A stretch of DNA of 64,000 nucleotides, taken from Rhypophila decipiens (Eukaryota > Ascomycota > Sordariomycetes > Sordariales > Naviculisporaceae). The notes under the pieces are model-generated. The model searched no databases. It worked only from the letters and a program-made list of their open reading frames with translations, and was not told the DNA's origin. A program made the translations under genes and the position numbers. The DNA lies in contig MU858052.1 of assembly GCA_033297075.1 (NCBI GenBank), forward strand, positions 124,001 to 188,000. The letters run 5' to 3'. This document shows, piece after piece, positions 48,331 to 58,456 of this stretch; the first letter of the stretch is position 1; each line of letters opens with the position of its first letter.

Positions 48331-50604
48331 TCAACGACCCTTGGCCCTGCTCATCGGGCCCCAATTTTCCCTCGGATTTGTTTGATATCGCATCAGCTTG
48401 ACCGGCTCTACCTCCCGACCAAGGGACTCGTCGAATACCACCTCTGGCATCTTCTTTTGCTCCTGTGGCTTTACTGTCTCTTCTGTCTTTGCTGACTCCT
48501 CGGTCGACCCCGTACCGTTGGTTTCAGCAGCACCGTCTGCAGACTCCTGCTTCTTCTCTCCGAGGCCCAGCAGCCGATATGCGACCGAGCCGGGCTTGAT
48601 GTTTGCCTCCTTGACAGGGGCCTTCTGCCGGGACCATTCCCTAATCACATGCCAAAGCACCGACCATGGCGCGTCTGTCTTGATACTGCCCGGTTTGGTA
48701 TGGCTCCGGGTGACCCTGTATCCCATGTGCCGCAGAGCACCCTTCAGGAACCTCTCTGGGGGAGCCGCACAATGGATGGTGCCCGCCAGATGCGATGACT
48801 GAAAGTAAAATGGGTAGGGATCAATGGCGGCCAGCTCTGCCTCTAAAGCGGCTGCCTCACGCTTTTTGCGCTCCTTGTTATCGACAGGTTCAGCCTTGGC
48901 GGCTTCTTCCATTGCTTTCACCTCCTCAGGGGTATAAAGAATCTCCTCGAGCGCGGTTTGCAGCATGCCCCTGATTCTCTCAGTGGTGCCGTATACACCC
49001 GTGTCAGCTTCGGGAAGCTCGGCAAGAACGTTCTTGATAAAGGCTGGCGAATGCATACGGCCGCCATACATGGGGCCTCCAATGTGCATGGTTGATCCAC
49101 AATGCTCGCATGCCATATCAACAGTTGGACCGGCAGCTAGCCCGTGTTTGTAGAAGATGCCATCGCCCTTTTTGTTGGGTGCCGTCTTGTTCTTCATAAT
49201 ATACTGCGTAGACCACGCACCGCAGCCATGGTCGCAGTTGTAGGTGATCATCGTCTTGCCTCCCTGGAACTTGACACGAGCAGGCGATTTCCGAATTTTG
49301 ACAAACACTCTGGTGTAGTAGTCGATGGAGAGCGACAAGAGAGGCTCCATGGACAGGCCGTACTTGGCAGCCGAGGTCTCGATGGCGTGAAGGATGAGAC
49401 GGAGGCCGACTTCGTGAGAATACCAGCCCTTCAACGGGATACCACCGTACAAGGAATAACATTTCTCGGGGTATCCGTTGGAGGCCCAAACTCCCGAGTC
49501 GGTGCAGGTGACGCAGAGCAGGCCACCATCGTCTCGTACAGCTTGAACTGCAGCATCAAGAAAAGGGGCCGCGGTTCCGTAAGGGTCGAGATCCACCACA
49601 TCATATTTGTTGCTCGGAACTGTATCCTTTGGCTTCTTTCCTTGCTGCGCAGCTTGTGTTCGAAGCTCGTCCACCACGATGCTGTACATATGCGCCAGGG
49701 CGTCGTCGTGCGAAACCGTTATTTTGTCCTCGAGCTTGTTGTGTTTCACATTTAGCTTGATGGTATTGACAGCTGTCTTGAGCAAATCGTTGGATGTCAC
49801 CTGGGTGACAAACGGTATCTCGTGTGCGTACCGCAAGGCCCGGAGAGCACTCGCCGAGAAAGCATCGAGAATAGTAAACTTCGGAGGTATGTTTTCGGGT
49901 TCGTTGAGGGCGTTCGGACGTTTGGCAATCTCGTCGGTCCCATCCTGCGCCTCTACGCCGTCTTGCCTGGTCGAGTCGGCTGTTGGTTCAGAGTCGGACG
50001 CTGCTTCTTCTTGAATAGGCTCTTTCACTTCGCTGCTCGCTGTTTCAGCCTCTGCAGCTGCAGGTGCTTCTTCCTGGGGCTCGGTCTCGGACTCGGCGGG
50101 GACAGAAGGGGCAGCTTCGTCGTTGGTCTGCTTTGAGGCTGAACCGTTCTGCAGACGGGCAGCTTTCGTCTTTCGCTCGGCTTCGGATGGTTCCTTCCGC
50201 TTCCTCTTTATCCTGTTGCAAAGATTGTCTTTGAAGACTTGCTTTTGTGCGATTTGCTCCTTCCCGTATGCCTTGATCGCGAGGACGGTCAAGTCTCTGT
50301 TGAACTGCTGAATAGGGTTGTAAAAGACTTGCTGAACCCCCTGCCCGTCTTTGGACTTTTTCTTGTCCTCCTCGGAGGGTTCTGGGACAAGGATATAAGC
50401 AAGTCCTTCCTTGACGGTAGTGTAGCGCACTCCGTCGTGGAGAATGATCTGTTTGTCGGCAGGCGGGGCCGTGATGCTTTGCGCATCGGTCGCCATCGTA
50501 CGAGCCGCGGATAAGATTCTGGTTCTAGGATGTGTTGAAAGGATCGACCAACTTGCTCTCTTGAAGCTACCAGAGAAGGAAATTGCGAATAAAGTAGCCC
50601 GCAT
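48331..50604 (-). CDS. TRM1: tRNA (guanine26-N2)-dimethyltransferase
   Basis: Single exon, 757 aa. It dimethylates G26 of tRNAs with S-adenosylmethionine. Visible motifs are VKEGLAYILVP near the N terminus, FTILDAFSASALRALRYAHE at about residue 240 (SAM-binding), VVDLDPYGTAAPFLDA at about 337 (catalytic DPYG, the family's DPFG/DPYG site) and LLCVTCTDSGVW. A four-Cys zinc site (CDHGCGAW, then CEHCG) lies at about 453-500. The C-terminal region includes FYFQSSHLAGTIHC and LRHMGYRVTRSHTKPGSIKT. Acidic Glu/Ala/Ser-rich insertions separate these blocks. The first 36 residues (MRATLFAISFSGSFKRASW) are Arg/Ser/Phe-rich and acid-free like a mitochondrial presequence; a second in-frame ATG lies at residue 37 (MATDAQSI). 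Confidence 0.96.
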   Translation of the reverse strand: MRATLFAISFSGSFKRASWSILSTHPRTRILSAARTMATDAQSITAPPADKQIILHDGVRYTTVKEGLAYILVPEPSEEDKKKSKDGQGVQQVFYNPIQQFNRDLTVLAIKAYGKEQIAQKQVFKDNLCNRIKRKRKEPSEAERKTKAARLQNGSASKQTNDEAAPSVPAESETEPQEEAPAAAEAETASSEVKEPIQEEAASDSEPTADSTRQDGVEAQDGTDEIAKRPNALNEPENIPPKFTILDAFSASALRALRYAHEIPFVTQVTSNDLLKTAVNTIKLNVKHNKLEDKITVSHDDALAHMYSIVVDELRTQAAQQGKKPKDTVPSNKYDVVDLDPYGTAAPFLDAAVQAVRDDGGLLCVTCTDSGVWASNGYPEKCYSLYGGIPLKGWYSHEVGLRLILHAIETSAAKYGLSMEPLLSLSIDYYTRVFVKIRKSPARVKFQGGKTMITYNCDHGCGAWSTQYIMKNKTAPNKKGDGIFYKHGLAAGPTVDMACEHCGSTMHIGGPMYGGRMHSPAFIKNVLAELPEADTGVYGTTERIRGMLQTALEEILYTPEEVKAMEEAAKAEPVDNKERKKREAAALEAELAAIDPYPFYFQSSHLAGTIHCAAPPERFLKGALRHMGYRVTRSHTKPGSIKTDAPWSVLWHVIREWSRQKAPVKEANIKPGSVAYRLLGLGEKKQESADGAAETNGTGSTEESAKTEETVKPQEQKKMPEVVFDESLGREVEPVKLMRYQTNPRENWGPMSRAKGR

Positions 50605-51186
50605 AGATGAGCAGGAGAAAGCACGAGTGAGTTGTGGATGCGAAAGTTAAAGATGCGAGCAAGGATGAGAAGGTTCAGTTGCGACCCGCAATAATTTTTC
50701 TGAAGCTGCCACAGTTCTGCCGCTGCTGTCACAAGGCGGTGAGAGTGCCCCTCCCCCTGAGTGAATCCCAGCGTTCCTTCCCCTATTCATTCCTAGGTAT
50801 TATCCACAATAGTAAACAATGCTCGGAAGGCCGCGTTCTGGTGCCATCAACGGCGGATGAAATCATCGGAGTGATAATTAAACAATTGATTTTTGGAATC
50901 AGCAATTTGTTATTTCGGATAAGTTCATTCAATAAATCTCCGGCTGACATGAACGATGTTGGGGCGATTTTCCCGCCATTACAAATGGGGAAGGACGCTA
51001 TTCTCCCGTAAATAGGGGTTGCCAGGCAGGCCAGGAGTTCCTAGGGAATTGTTCGTGACATGAAAAGAAGTTACGTACAAAATGTGTTGTTTGAACACAT
51101 GTAAAATAGGTTTCTGTTCCTGACTTCCCTTCTTGAAGACGGTTATTGGTGTATTTCTAACAATGAGTCCAGTCTTGGGGGAAGGG

Positions 51187-51206
51187 GACTCGAAGTCGTT
51201 ACTTCC
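51187..51206 (+). repeat. 20-bp direct repeat, left copy
   Basis: GACTCGAAGTCGTTACTTCC here and GACTCAAAGCCGTTACTTCC at 52618-52637 agree at 18 of 20 positions. They are in the same orientation and bracket the SLATT gene. Confidence 0.65.
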
Positions 51207-51291
51207 GCCGCCGCTCAAACCACCGTATGCATGGCTAAAACCACCGCTCGTCTTGGCCATCAATCTATTACAGTATCGTAAGGTCAAGAAC

Positions 51292-51474
51292 CTGGAATAA
51301 ATGCCTTAACTGGCTCGAATAAATGCATAAACGACTGCCTCGAATAAATGCCTTAACTGGCTCGAATAAATGCCTTCGACTGCCTCGAATAAATACCTTA
51401 CCTAGATTTAATAAATGCCTTGACTAGACTAAATAAAAGGCCTTAACTAGTAAGAATAAATACCTACCCATCGT
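51292..51474 (-). repeat. 22-bp minisatellite, array B (about 8 copies, reverse orientation)
   Basis: Units read CTCGAATAAATGCCTTAACT plus GG on the plus strand, the reverse complement of the array A unit. Unit lengths are 22, 25, 22, 23, 22, 22 and 23 bases plus a partial unit, with most variation at the CTTAACTGG end. Confidence 0.9.
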
Positions 51475-51650
51475 CACATGAATGGCATATCATGATACAA
51501 TAGCATCGACATTAAAAGTTCAAACTCAGTCAAATTCGTTAATAGCTATAAAAGCTAATAACTTTCTGAATACAACGAAACATAACAATATTCCAATTCC
51601 CATCTGGGGCCATCCATGCGTCAATAACGGCGAGCGCCTGACCGGGCATA

Positions 51651-52547
51651 TCAAGGGTGTGCTGTCGTAAAGTGAGCAGGCGGGTCAGGGCAAAGAATCA
51701 TCGGCTTCTCTCGGGGAGGCGTCGTCGACATGGTATATGAGTCGGGCATGTTAACCAAGACGGTAGCCTTGGCGGTCTGGAATCTTGCGAAGCAGTCGAT
51801 GAGAACGCTGTCCACGGTTTGGCCGTTCTCGACAATGCCGGTGTCGAGAAGCTCCTGGTGGGACGTCTCCTTTAGTCTCTGTTCATATTGACAAAGCAGC
51901 AGCAAAAGGAATTAGGGACAACAAACCTTAATATAATCCTCGACTTTGACGAACTCGACTTCGTTGAGCCTGTATCTGTCTGGCAGCCCGCTGTTATGCA
52001 TCAAGGCGAGCACTCCCGCGCCAACAGTGTTGACCGCAGCGAGGACGGTGATCGGGATGGCGTGCTCAGTGTGACCCAAGGCAGTAATTATGGCACCGAG
52101 GATGATCTGGAGTATCATAAGGAACCAACGGAGCGTGCTGAGGACATGGTAGAAGATGAAATATTGGCTTCGCTCAACGACGACGTCTCTGTAGAGCCCT
52201 TCGGGCATGCCTTTGGGCGGCCAGTACCAGCATGTTGGGTGGACCACGTTATGTGTCTCGCTCTCGCCGTCGCGTGTCTCGCCGGCACGGATCGCCCCGA
52301 GACCGTGAGCCAAACGGGCCCATTCGGCTGGGGAGATGAAGTGATGGTGAACAGGCTGAACAGGCTGAGAAGGTCGAGACGAGCCGCCGCCGCTGACTGG
52401 GGGTGTTTTGCTCTGATTCCGAACTGGAATGGCAAGAGGAATGCTTGATGGTCTGGTCTCCGTTTTGTACATGCTGTCGGTCGATTCAGTTCGCTGGACT
52501 GTCATTAGGGGAATGTTGAGACGCGTAGAATCTCTGGACTCGGACAT
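51651..52547 (-). CDS. Fungal SLATT-domain protein (two-TM effector-type family)
   Basis: Exons 52547-51927 and 51878-51651; the 48-bp intron has donor GTTTGT and acceptor AACAG and joins VEDYIK to RLKETSHQELLDTG. Product is 282 aa. The N-terminal ~110 residues are Ser/Thr/Pro-rich and cytosolic-looking, ending in EWARLAHGLGAIRAG. Two hydrophobic helices follow: TLRWFLMILQIILGAIITAL and AIPITVLAAVNTVGAGVLAL. Then comes the conserved block GLPDRYRLNEVEFVKVEDYI. This arrangement is that of the fungal SLATT family (SMODS and SLOG-associating 2TM effector). Bacterial SLATT proteins are proposed membrane pore-forming effectors in nucleotide-signalling defence systems; no function is established for this fungal protein. 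No CD-NTase- or SLOG-like partner was recognised in the window. Confidence 0.85.
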
Positions 52548-52617
52548 GGCGGCGGATTATTGACAGGACAAACGAAACGAAGAAGAACCTGAGCCTTGGA
52601 TGCAGATAGAAGTAGGT

Positions 52618-52637
52618 GACTCAAAGCCGTTACTTCC
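52618..52637 (+). repeat. 20-bp direct repeat, right copy
   Basis: Matches 51187-51206 at 18 of 20 positions, in the same orientation. It lies about 70 bases upstream of the SLATT start codon and about 100 bases from minisatellite array C. Confidence 0.65.
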
Positions 52638-52742
52638 CGTACCACGATGACGTTCATAGTGAAGGTGCCTTCCACGCTCCGGGGAAAAGAACCACCACGA
52701 CAGTCAAGTGACTTCCATGTTTAGAAGGTTTGGCCATGATGG

Positions 52743-52864
52743 ACTTTATTCGAGGCAGTCAAGGCATCTATTCGTCCCACTCAAGACAAGCCAAAGCATT
52801 TATTCGAGGCAGTCAAGGTATTTATTCGAGATAGTTGAACTGCTGCTTGTATATTAGGCGCCTT
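52743..52864 (+). mobile_element. Minisatellite array C with inverted terminal motif (repeat element copy C)
   Basis: Four 22-bp units of the same family as arrays A and B start at 52743, 52765, 52797 and 52819, with a 10-base fragment after the second. They are followed by GTATATTAGGCGCCTT (52849-52864), the exact reverse complement of the 16-bp motif at 19388-19403 that borders array A. The minisatellite runs in the same direction in A and C while the motif is inverted. This fits an element with the motif at both termini, of which each copy keeps one end. Confidence 0.55.
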
Positions 52865-53805
52865 CGAAAATTGATGAAGGTAACCTGTGGTATGCGGAAT
52901 TAAAAAGGTTATATATAACATAAAGTTGATAGAAATCTACCGCAATGCTGATGACATCCCGAATACCGACCGACGATGCCTCCATATTATCTACATGAAA
53001 TCCCACCAAAATCCATCAAGTCCGTCAGCCCCCCAGATTCTTTGTTTTTGGCCCCATCATGTTTGGAAATCATCTCGTCAACTTGCCATTCATTCCATCA
53101 TAATTGTTGAATTCGCGCTTCTCGAGTTGGTAGCCATATTTTCAACCTAATCGAAATTCCCCTAGCTAGTGATACGGGCTGAAACTGTGTAATCGACGCG
53201 TTGGTGAGATGTTGGTGATGGTCCCATACGTGCCCTCCGCCATACCGTAGAGTAACTGAGTGGCTCATACTCTCCTCTCCACCACATCGTAATGGTCGAA
53301 CCTGAAATCGTATGGGATATTGTTCTATGGATAATCCAGTCGCTTTTGATCCTCCACCCATGCATCCATATTACCGTCCAAGAAATCCACGAGCTGCGTT
53401 CCACCGCTTATCAGCCCTGCTACAGCCCTTGCCCGTCCAAATTACCAGATATCGCGTAGAGCTTTTGTGTTGAATGATATCATTTCCTTCCTATCCACGA
53501 GCAGCGAAACTCGCAGCCTGAATCGCCCCTCTGGAGACATTGCCTTTGCGCTCCGTCCCTCGCGCTAAGCTCCGTAACATGCCTCCAGTATACTCTTGCA
53601 AAACATTCCTTCACAATAATCCATCAAATAAAATCCGTGGGTATATATCTGTCCCCTTCCCGCTTCGTACTTTCCCCGACCATTCACCAGCAACAAAGAA
53701 CCCCCATCAAAAACCTCTTCGGACTACCGTCCTGACCATCACTTAGGCGTTTGCATAAATGGTGGCATGAACGCGACGAAGACCACTGACGCATCGACGG
53801 TTCTC

Positions 53806-56800
53806 CTAGCCCTCGAAGTGGAATCTGGTGGCCTCCAGCTGACCTAGGCCGTCCCTAGGAGCCACGTATCTTCGCCGATACGTGTTGGTGAAGTCCTGCA
53901 ACAGCGCCCTAATCTGTCGGGAGCTTGCCGAGTCGGTACCCTGGAGCTTCTCTCTAATTTTCGACAGGAGCCGGTTGGCCTCCACGGGAGTGACTGTGCC
54001 CGCAGGAAGCATCCGGATGGTCCTATCAACCCAGTTAGTCGTCTCTGTGGGGAACAGCTCAAACATGCCAAGCAATACGCCGCTGCCATCAGCGAAACAG
54101 TCGCGGGGGAACGTGATCATCATTCCCGCCATCGTCTGCTTGATCAGCTCTTCGCCGTGGGTAAGCAAGAGCTGCTTTACAATGTGCTGCGTTTGGGCGC
54201 CAGCAGCACCGCCAAGTCGATCACTAGAGGCGGCGGGATTCCCGCCTCCGTAGGTCAGCAAGTCCCTAATGTAGTGAAGAGCAGCGGAGACGGGTTCCTG
54301 TTTCTCAAGCGCCAGGGCAGAAATGGCGGCTTGGAAAATCGGCGCGAACAACGGCGATGGGATAAGCTTGTGAGGATAGTACAGGAGAGCGTCAATGAGG
54401 AGACGATAAAAGTCCTCAATGACATCTGGCAGTTCAATGGGGAGCAAATCGCTCATGGTGCGAAGAACGTTAGTCGCCTGTGCCTCAAAAAAGACGTAAA
54501 TGTTCTGAGTGATGCTCTCGTCCACATGTTCGCGGTCTTCGGAAAATTCACGAAGAATTGCGCTGGTAGCCCAGAGAAAGCAGCCTTGCTTGGACTTGGC
54601 GAAGCCCTCGGCAAGGTTGTTGGCCAAGGGTCCCAGCAGAGGCGTCATGGCTGTCCGGTATGAAATGACCATGAACCGCCAGCATCGGCACACTCTCTCG
54701 CAAATCGGAATGAAGTCGATGAAGTTGTTCAGGATCGTACTAAGGACCGGGAATACCTCCTGCCAGTAGGTCACGGCAGGGTTCTCGACGCCGCTAGGAA
54801 GATACGGCACAACGGATTGGACGAACTGGGTAAGGAGATTGATGTGGTCTGTTGGTTATTTGTTAGCACCAAAAGCAAGGTCAGGAGGTACGTGGTAGGT
54901 TACTCACCAGCAAGGTCTAACTTGGCCTTGTCATCAACGGCCGTATTAGCCTTTAGCATCAATCTCTCCTTCAGGGGATCGCAGTAAAGCTTGAGAAGAC
55001 GATAGAGGTCTTCAGACTTTTGCGCGCCGACGACATTTGCAACACCCTCGGTGATTTCCTCTTTGCTCGGGTCTGGGAGCTTATCGAGGATTTGGTCATA
55101 AAAGACTTGAAGCTGGTCGACTTGGGTACCCAGGAGATGTTTGCAGTCGACACAGAAGTACTTGAAAGCTTGAGCCGCCGCCCGAAGGATCTCCTGGGAG
55201 TCGGTCTGGAAGGAGGATACGATGTACTGGAACTGAGGCTCGAGGTATTCTGGGTGAGACGCTGTCCACTCAGTGTAGCGCCCAAAGACCATGATAGCCG
55301 CGAACCGAAGCTTCTCATTGTTGACGGGGATCTGTACCAGCAACGGCATGATTTCACGGAGAACGTGACTCTCCGATTTTTCCACCATTCGGCCCATTGC
55401 TCTCATCGCAAAGAGAGGGGCTTCGAGAGACTGCCACTGCGGCACCGAATTTGGGGTGGCCTGACCGCCGTATTTTTCAATCCAAAGCCGGATGGCAGAG
55501 AGGACTTTGCTAAGACACTCTGAAACGCCCATAACCTCGCAAGAGTCCTTCAGGGCGTCGCCCATCAGATGGCGGAATTCGCGGAACTTTTCCTCTTGCT
55601 CCCTGTCTCCGTCGAAGAGATCGAGTTGGTTGGGATCGTCGCTTTGAGGGTATGCGAGATGCTGAAGGAGAATGTCGACGAGCCTCGAATAAACATCCAC
55701 CAGCTGGAGTCTAGCCTGCATATAGTGCTCCAGTGTCAAGTACTGCTTCAGCTCGTACCAGAATCCAAAAGTATAATGAATAACATCCCGGTCCTTGTCC
55801 CTGGCGCAGCATTCGAGAAGGGCGTCAACCAATGGGCGGAAGTGTTGCGGTTCCCGAGCGATAACCAGGACCCACGAATCTCCCGCATCCGCGAAGACCC
55901 TGGTAATGGCCTTGAACCCCTCGACATCCTCTTCTTCAACCAAGGCCCTGATACGGGGCCTCAACTCCAGAACCCGAGGCAGGAGCGCTTGGATCGTCTC
56001 GAGGTTATCGTCCACGTCCTTGGTCTCTCTGCAGATAACGCCGAGGCACTCTGCGGCGGCTTGCAAAGAATTATCGTCTGAGAGGCCGTGCATTACGGCG
56101 CCCAGAAGCGGCGACTTGACAACGACACTCACGGGAACCTCACGGAGCCAGGATGTTATGCACTCGAATAGCTGAGGATTGGTGGCCGCAGCCGCTGGTT
56201 GAACAGTTAGTAATGGTTGGCTTTTTGTATCTGGGAAGGGAGCGTACCAGAAGATTGCGCATAGTTGATAAGAAGTTGAACAACTTGTTCGGCATTGTCC
56301 CCGAGGAGTTCTGTTGTTCTTTGGGCAAGTTCTTCTTCCTGTTGGGGTTGTGTTAAAAACTGATTCGTGGTCGCCGGTCATATGGAAGACGATGCCAAGG
56401 TGCGCGCGAAGGCGAGTCGCAATGTTTCGGTTTACTTACAGACAGGGTGATTTTTCGGCCCTCTGTGACCTCTTCTGGGAGCACGCGTAGGAAGTCGAGA
56501 ATGCAGGCATGGCTGGCAACATCGTTACCGAGAGTCGAGACAACCGTGGATAGGACATCCTTCCAAGTTTGCATCTGTATGGCCAGAATCGCGAGGCATA
56601 CGCAGAGCTGGACGCGAACAGGCTTTGGACCAGGCGCGAACTTCTTAAGTAGGACCAGGATCTGGCTGCGCAGCGCTGGGAGATCGGCCTCGGAAATCTG
56701 TGTCGCGAGATCGTATGTGATCTTCCCATGTGTTAGCACCAGCACCACACAGGCGAGGGAAGAACTAGGGTTCGTGTAGCTACCTTTCCTTTCAAAGTAG

Positions 56801-57059
56801 TCGCCGCAAAGAGCTGGGCCTCAGCTTCGGCCTCGCCCTGTAAAATGTTGATTGTTGTAGTCCATGCATCTTTCTATATCGATACGTTAGCCCAGAAGAG
56901 ATTAACGGATGGATGAGAAAAAGACCAACCGATTTCTGAAAATGTCCCAGGAAGTCCATGGCCACCTTCTTTTTCTCAGAATCCCCGCTCCTCATGGTCT
57001 GCATGGCCGCAAGGATGTTGGGGACGGTGAACACCTCCGGCGCCCCATTGGAAGCCATG
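53806..57059 (-). CDS. MTR10: Importin-beta family nuclear transport receptor, Mtr10/transportin-3 type
   Basis: Six exons: 57059-56940, 56873-56784, 56721-56440, 56338-56248, 56194-54908 and 54848-53806. Introns of 66, 62, 101, 53 and 59 bp keep the frame throughout. Product is 970 aa. The importin N-terminal region reads VPNILAAMQTMRSGDSEKKK, then DFLGHFQKSKDAWTTTINIL and AQLFAATTLKGKITYDL. HEAT-repeat helices follow, with TNPQLFECITSWLREVPV, FWYELKQYLTLEHYMQARLQ, DALKDSCEVMGVSECLSKVL and IYVFFEAQATNVLRTMSDLL. This order and length fit the transportin-3/Mtr10 branch, which imports SR-type RNA-binding proteins into the nucleus. The C terminus ends ATRFHFEG. The first exons (40 and 30 codons) rely on splice signals and the family pattern. 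It shares a divergent promoter region with the Sm E gene. Confidence 0.93.
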
Positions 57060-57774
57060 GTGTCGACTGTGTTGCAGGAATTTGTTCTTGAGGAGAACCT
57101 GGAAGGATGAGCGCGATCGGTTTGAGAGGTTTGAGGGAGTTGTTGTAGCTTCGTGGGGTCGCGGCAACCACGAGCTTGAAAATGAGTAACCCCGCCTAAT
57201 GATAACACAGCACCTGATGTCAACGATGTCGCGGGGCAGGTACGTCGTATGCGCCGGATCAGAAAAGGCAGTGACAAGAGGAGGTACCGAAAACACCGGA
57301 TGAGTGCGGCGTTTGCGCAATGATGATCTTTGTGGATCGGGAGGTGTGAAGGTCGTCACTGTTTTGTTGCAAAAGGATGAATGGTAAGTTGTCGGCGGCC
57401 GTGGAAAATATCATAGCGACAGATGGTTCCTGCAAGGAAACTTCAGGCAGCTCGACACAATGAAACGGCACTCGGCTTTGCACCGCCCCCTCCCGTCATC
57501 CCACCAAACTTTAAGTACCTAGGTACCCCCACCAGCCCCCAGACACTGTGGCTTGAACTGTCCAGGGGGCCCCGCCAGTGGGTCTTGGAGAAAGCTTGGA
57601 CCAGCTTTGTGATGTCGGTCAAGTTGTTCCACTTTGAATTTCACGTTACGAGAGTTCACTAACAACGCGACGAAACCACGACAGAACTCCAACACCTGCA
57701 TCGAGACTTTTTACCACCAAACGAACGAACACAACCTTCACCACAACCTCCAGACAAGTAAAGGAGATATCACG
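57060..57774. promoter_or_regulatory. Divergent promoter region between MTR10 and SME1
   Basis: A 715-bp region between start codons on opposite strands. The plus-strand leader (57700-57774) is A/C-rich. No specific factor site is claimed. Confidence 0.4.
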
Positions 57775-58260
57775 ATGACCGGCAGAGGTGGTGGAGGTAA
57801 CCGCAGGGTGCTCCTGCCCCCAATCAACTTTCTTTTCCGTCTCCTTCAGCAGCGCACCCGCGTTCAAATCTGGCTTTACGAGCAGCTCGGAATAAGGATT
57901 GTTGGAACGATTCGCGTGCGCAAAACCAATCCTCTGTGCGACCCGAATCTGCGCTGACATGATGTATATAGGGTTTTGACGAATTCATGAACCTGGTGGT
58001 AAGTTTGACCTGTTTTCCTGCCAGCGCCAGCGCCAGCGCCTGCGCCTGTCGTCCCCAAAAGCTAATGTAACATGTTCGCAGATTGACGATGCGGTCGAGG
58101 TGAAGCAAAAGCTCAAGCCAACCGACGAAGAGAGCAGTAGACCCCTGGGAGTACGATGATTGCCCCCCTACTCTGACTATCGCACATGATTCTAACCGAA
58201 GAACAGCAAATTCTCCTGAAGGGCGACAATGTCTCTCTGATCCAAAGTTTGACGACCTGA
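57775..58260 (+). CDS. SME1: Small nuclear ribonucleoprotein Sm E
   Basis: Four exons: 57775-57915, 57972-57998 (27 nt), 58082-58150 and 58207-58260. The introns are 56, 83 and 56 bp and all junctions are phase 0. Product is 96 aa, the usual Sm E size. MTGRGGGGNRRVLLPPINFL leads to the Sm1 motif, LFRLLQQRTRVQIWLYEQLG then IRIVGTIRGFDEFMNLV across the 27-nt exon. The third exon gives IDDAVEVKQKLKPTDEESSR and the last gives QILLKGDNVSLIQSLTT, the Sm2 motif with its KGDN. Sm E is one of the seven Sm core proteins of spliceosomal snRNPs. The donor of intron 1 (GTGCGC) is weak. Without splicing, the frame would stop at 107 codons and lose the Sm2 motif. Intron 2 carries a short CCAGCG/CCTGCG repeat. 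Confidence 0.93.
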
Positions 58261-58456
58261 TTGCAGCCGCGCGCAATACCTGATCGCCGCATAGTTCGAA
58301 ATTCGAGCGAACGACCGGAACTTGAGAATGGGGGCTTTTTTTTACGAATGACGCAGCATCTCATAAACAACTTACACTCTGCCATGTAATGATACCAAAA
58401 AGGGAGAAATTCGGCGCGCTAAGGCACACAGTGGAAATTGGCAGGGTGTGAGGACA

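Larger units (their letters stand above)
50605..51650. other. Intergenic region between TRM1 and the SLATT gene
   Basis: About 1 kb. It contains one copy of an imperfect 20-bp direct repeat (51187-51206) and minisatellite array B (51292-51474). No gene was recognised. Confidence 0.5.
52548..53805. other. Intergenic region between the SLATT gene and MTR10
   Basis: About 1.26 kb. It holds the right copy of the 20-bp direct repeat, minisatellite array C and the inverted 16-bp terminal motif. From 52890 to 53800, short frames on both strands have no domain signal. Confidence 0.5.
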
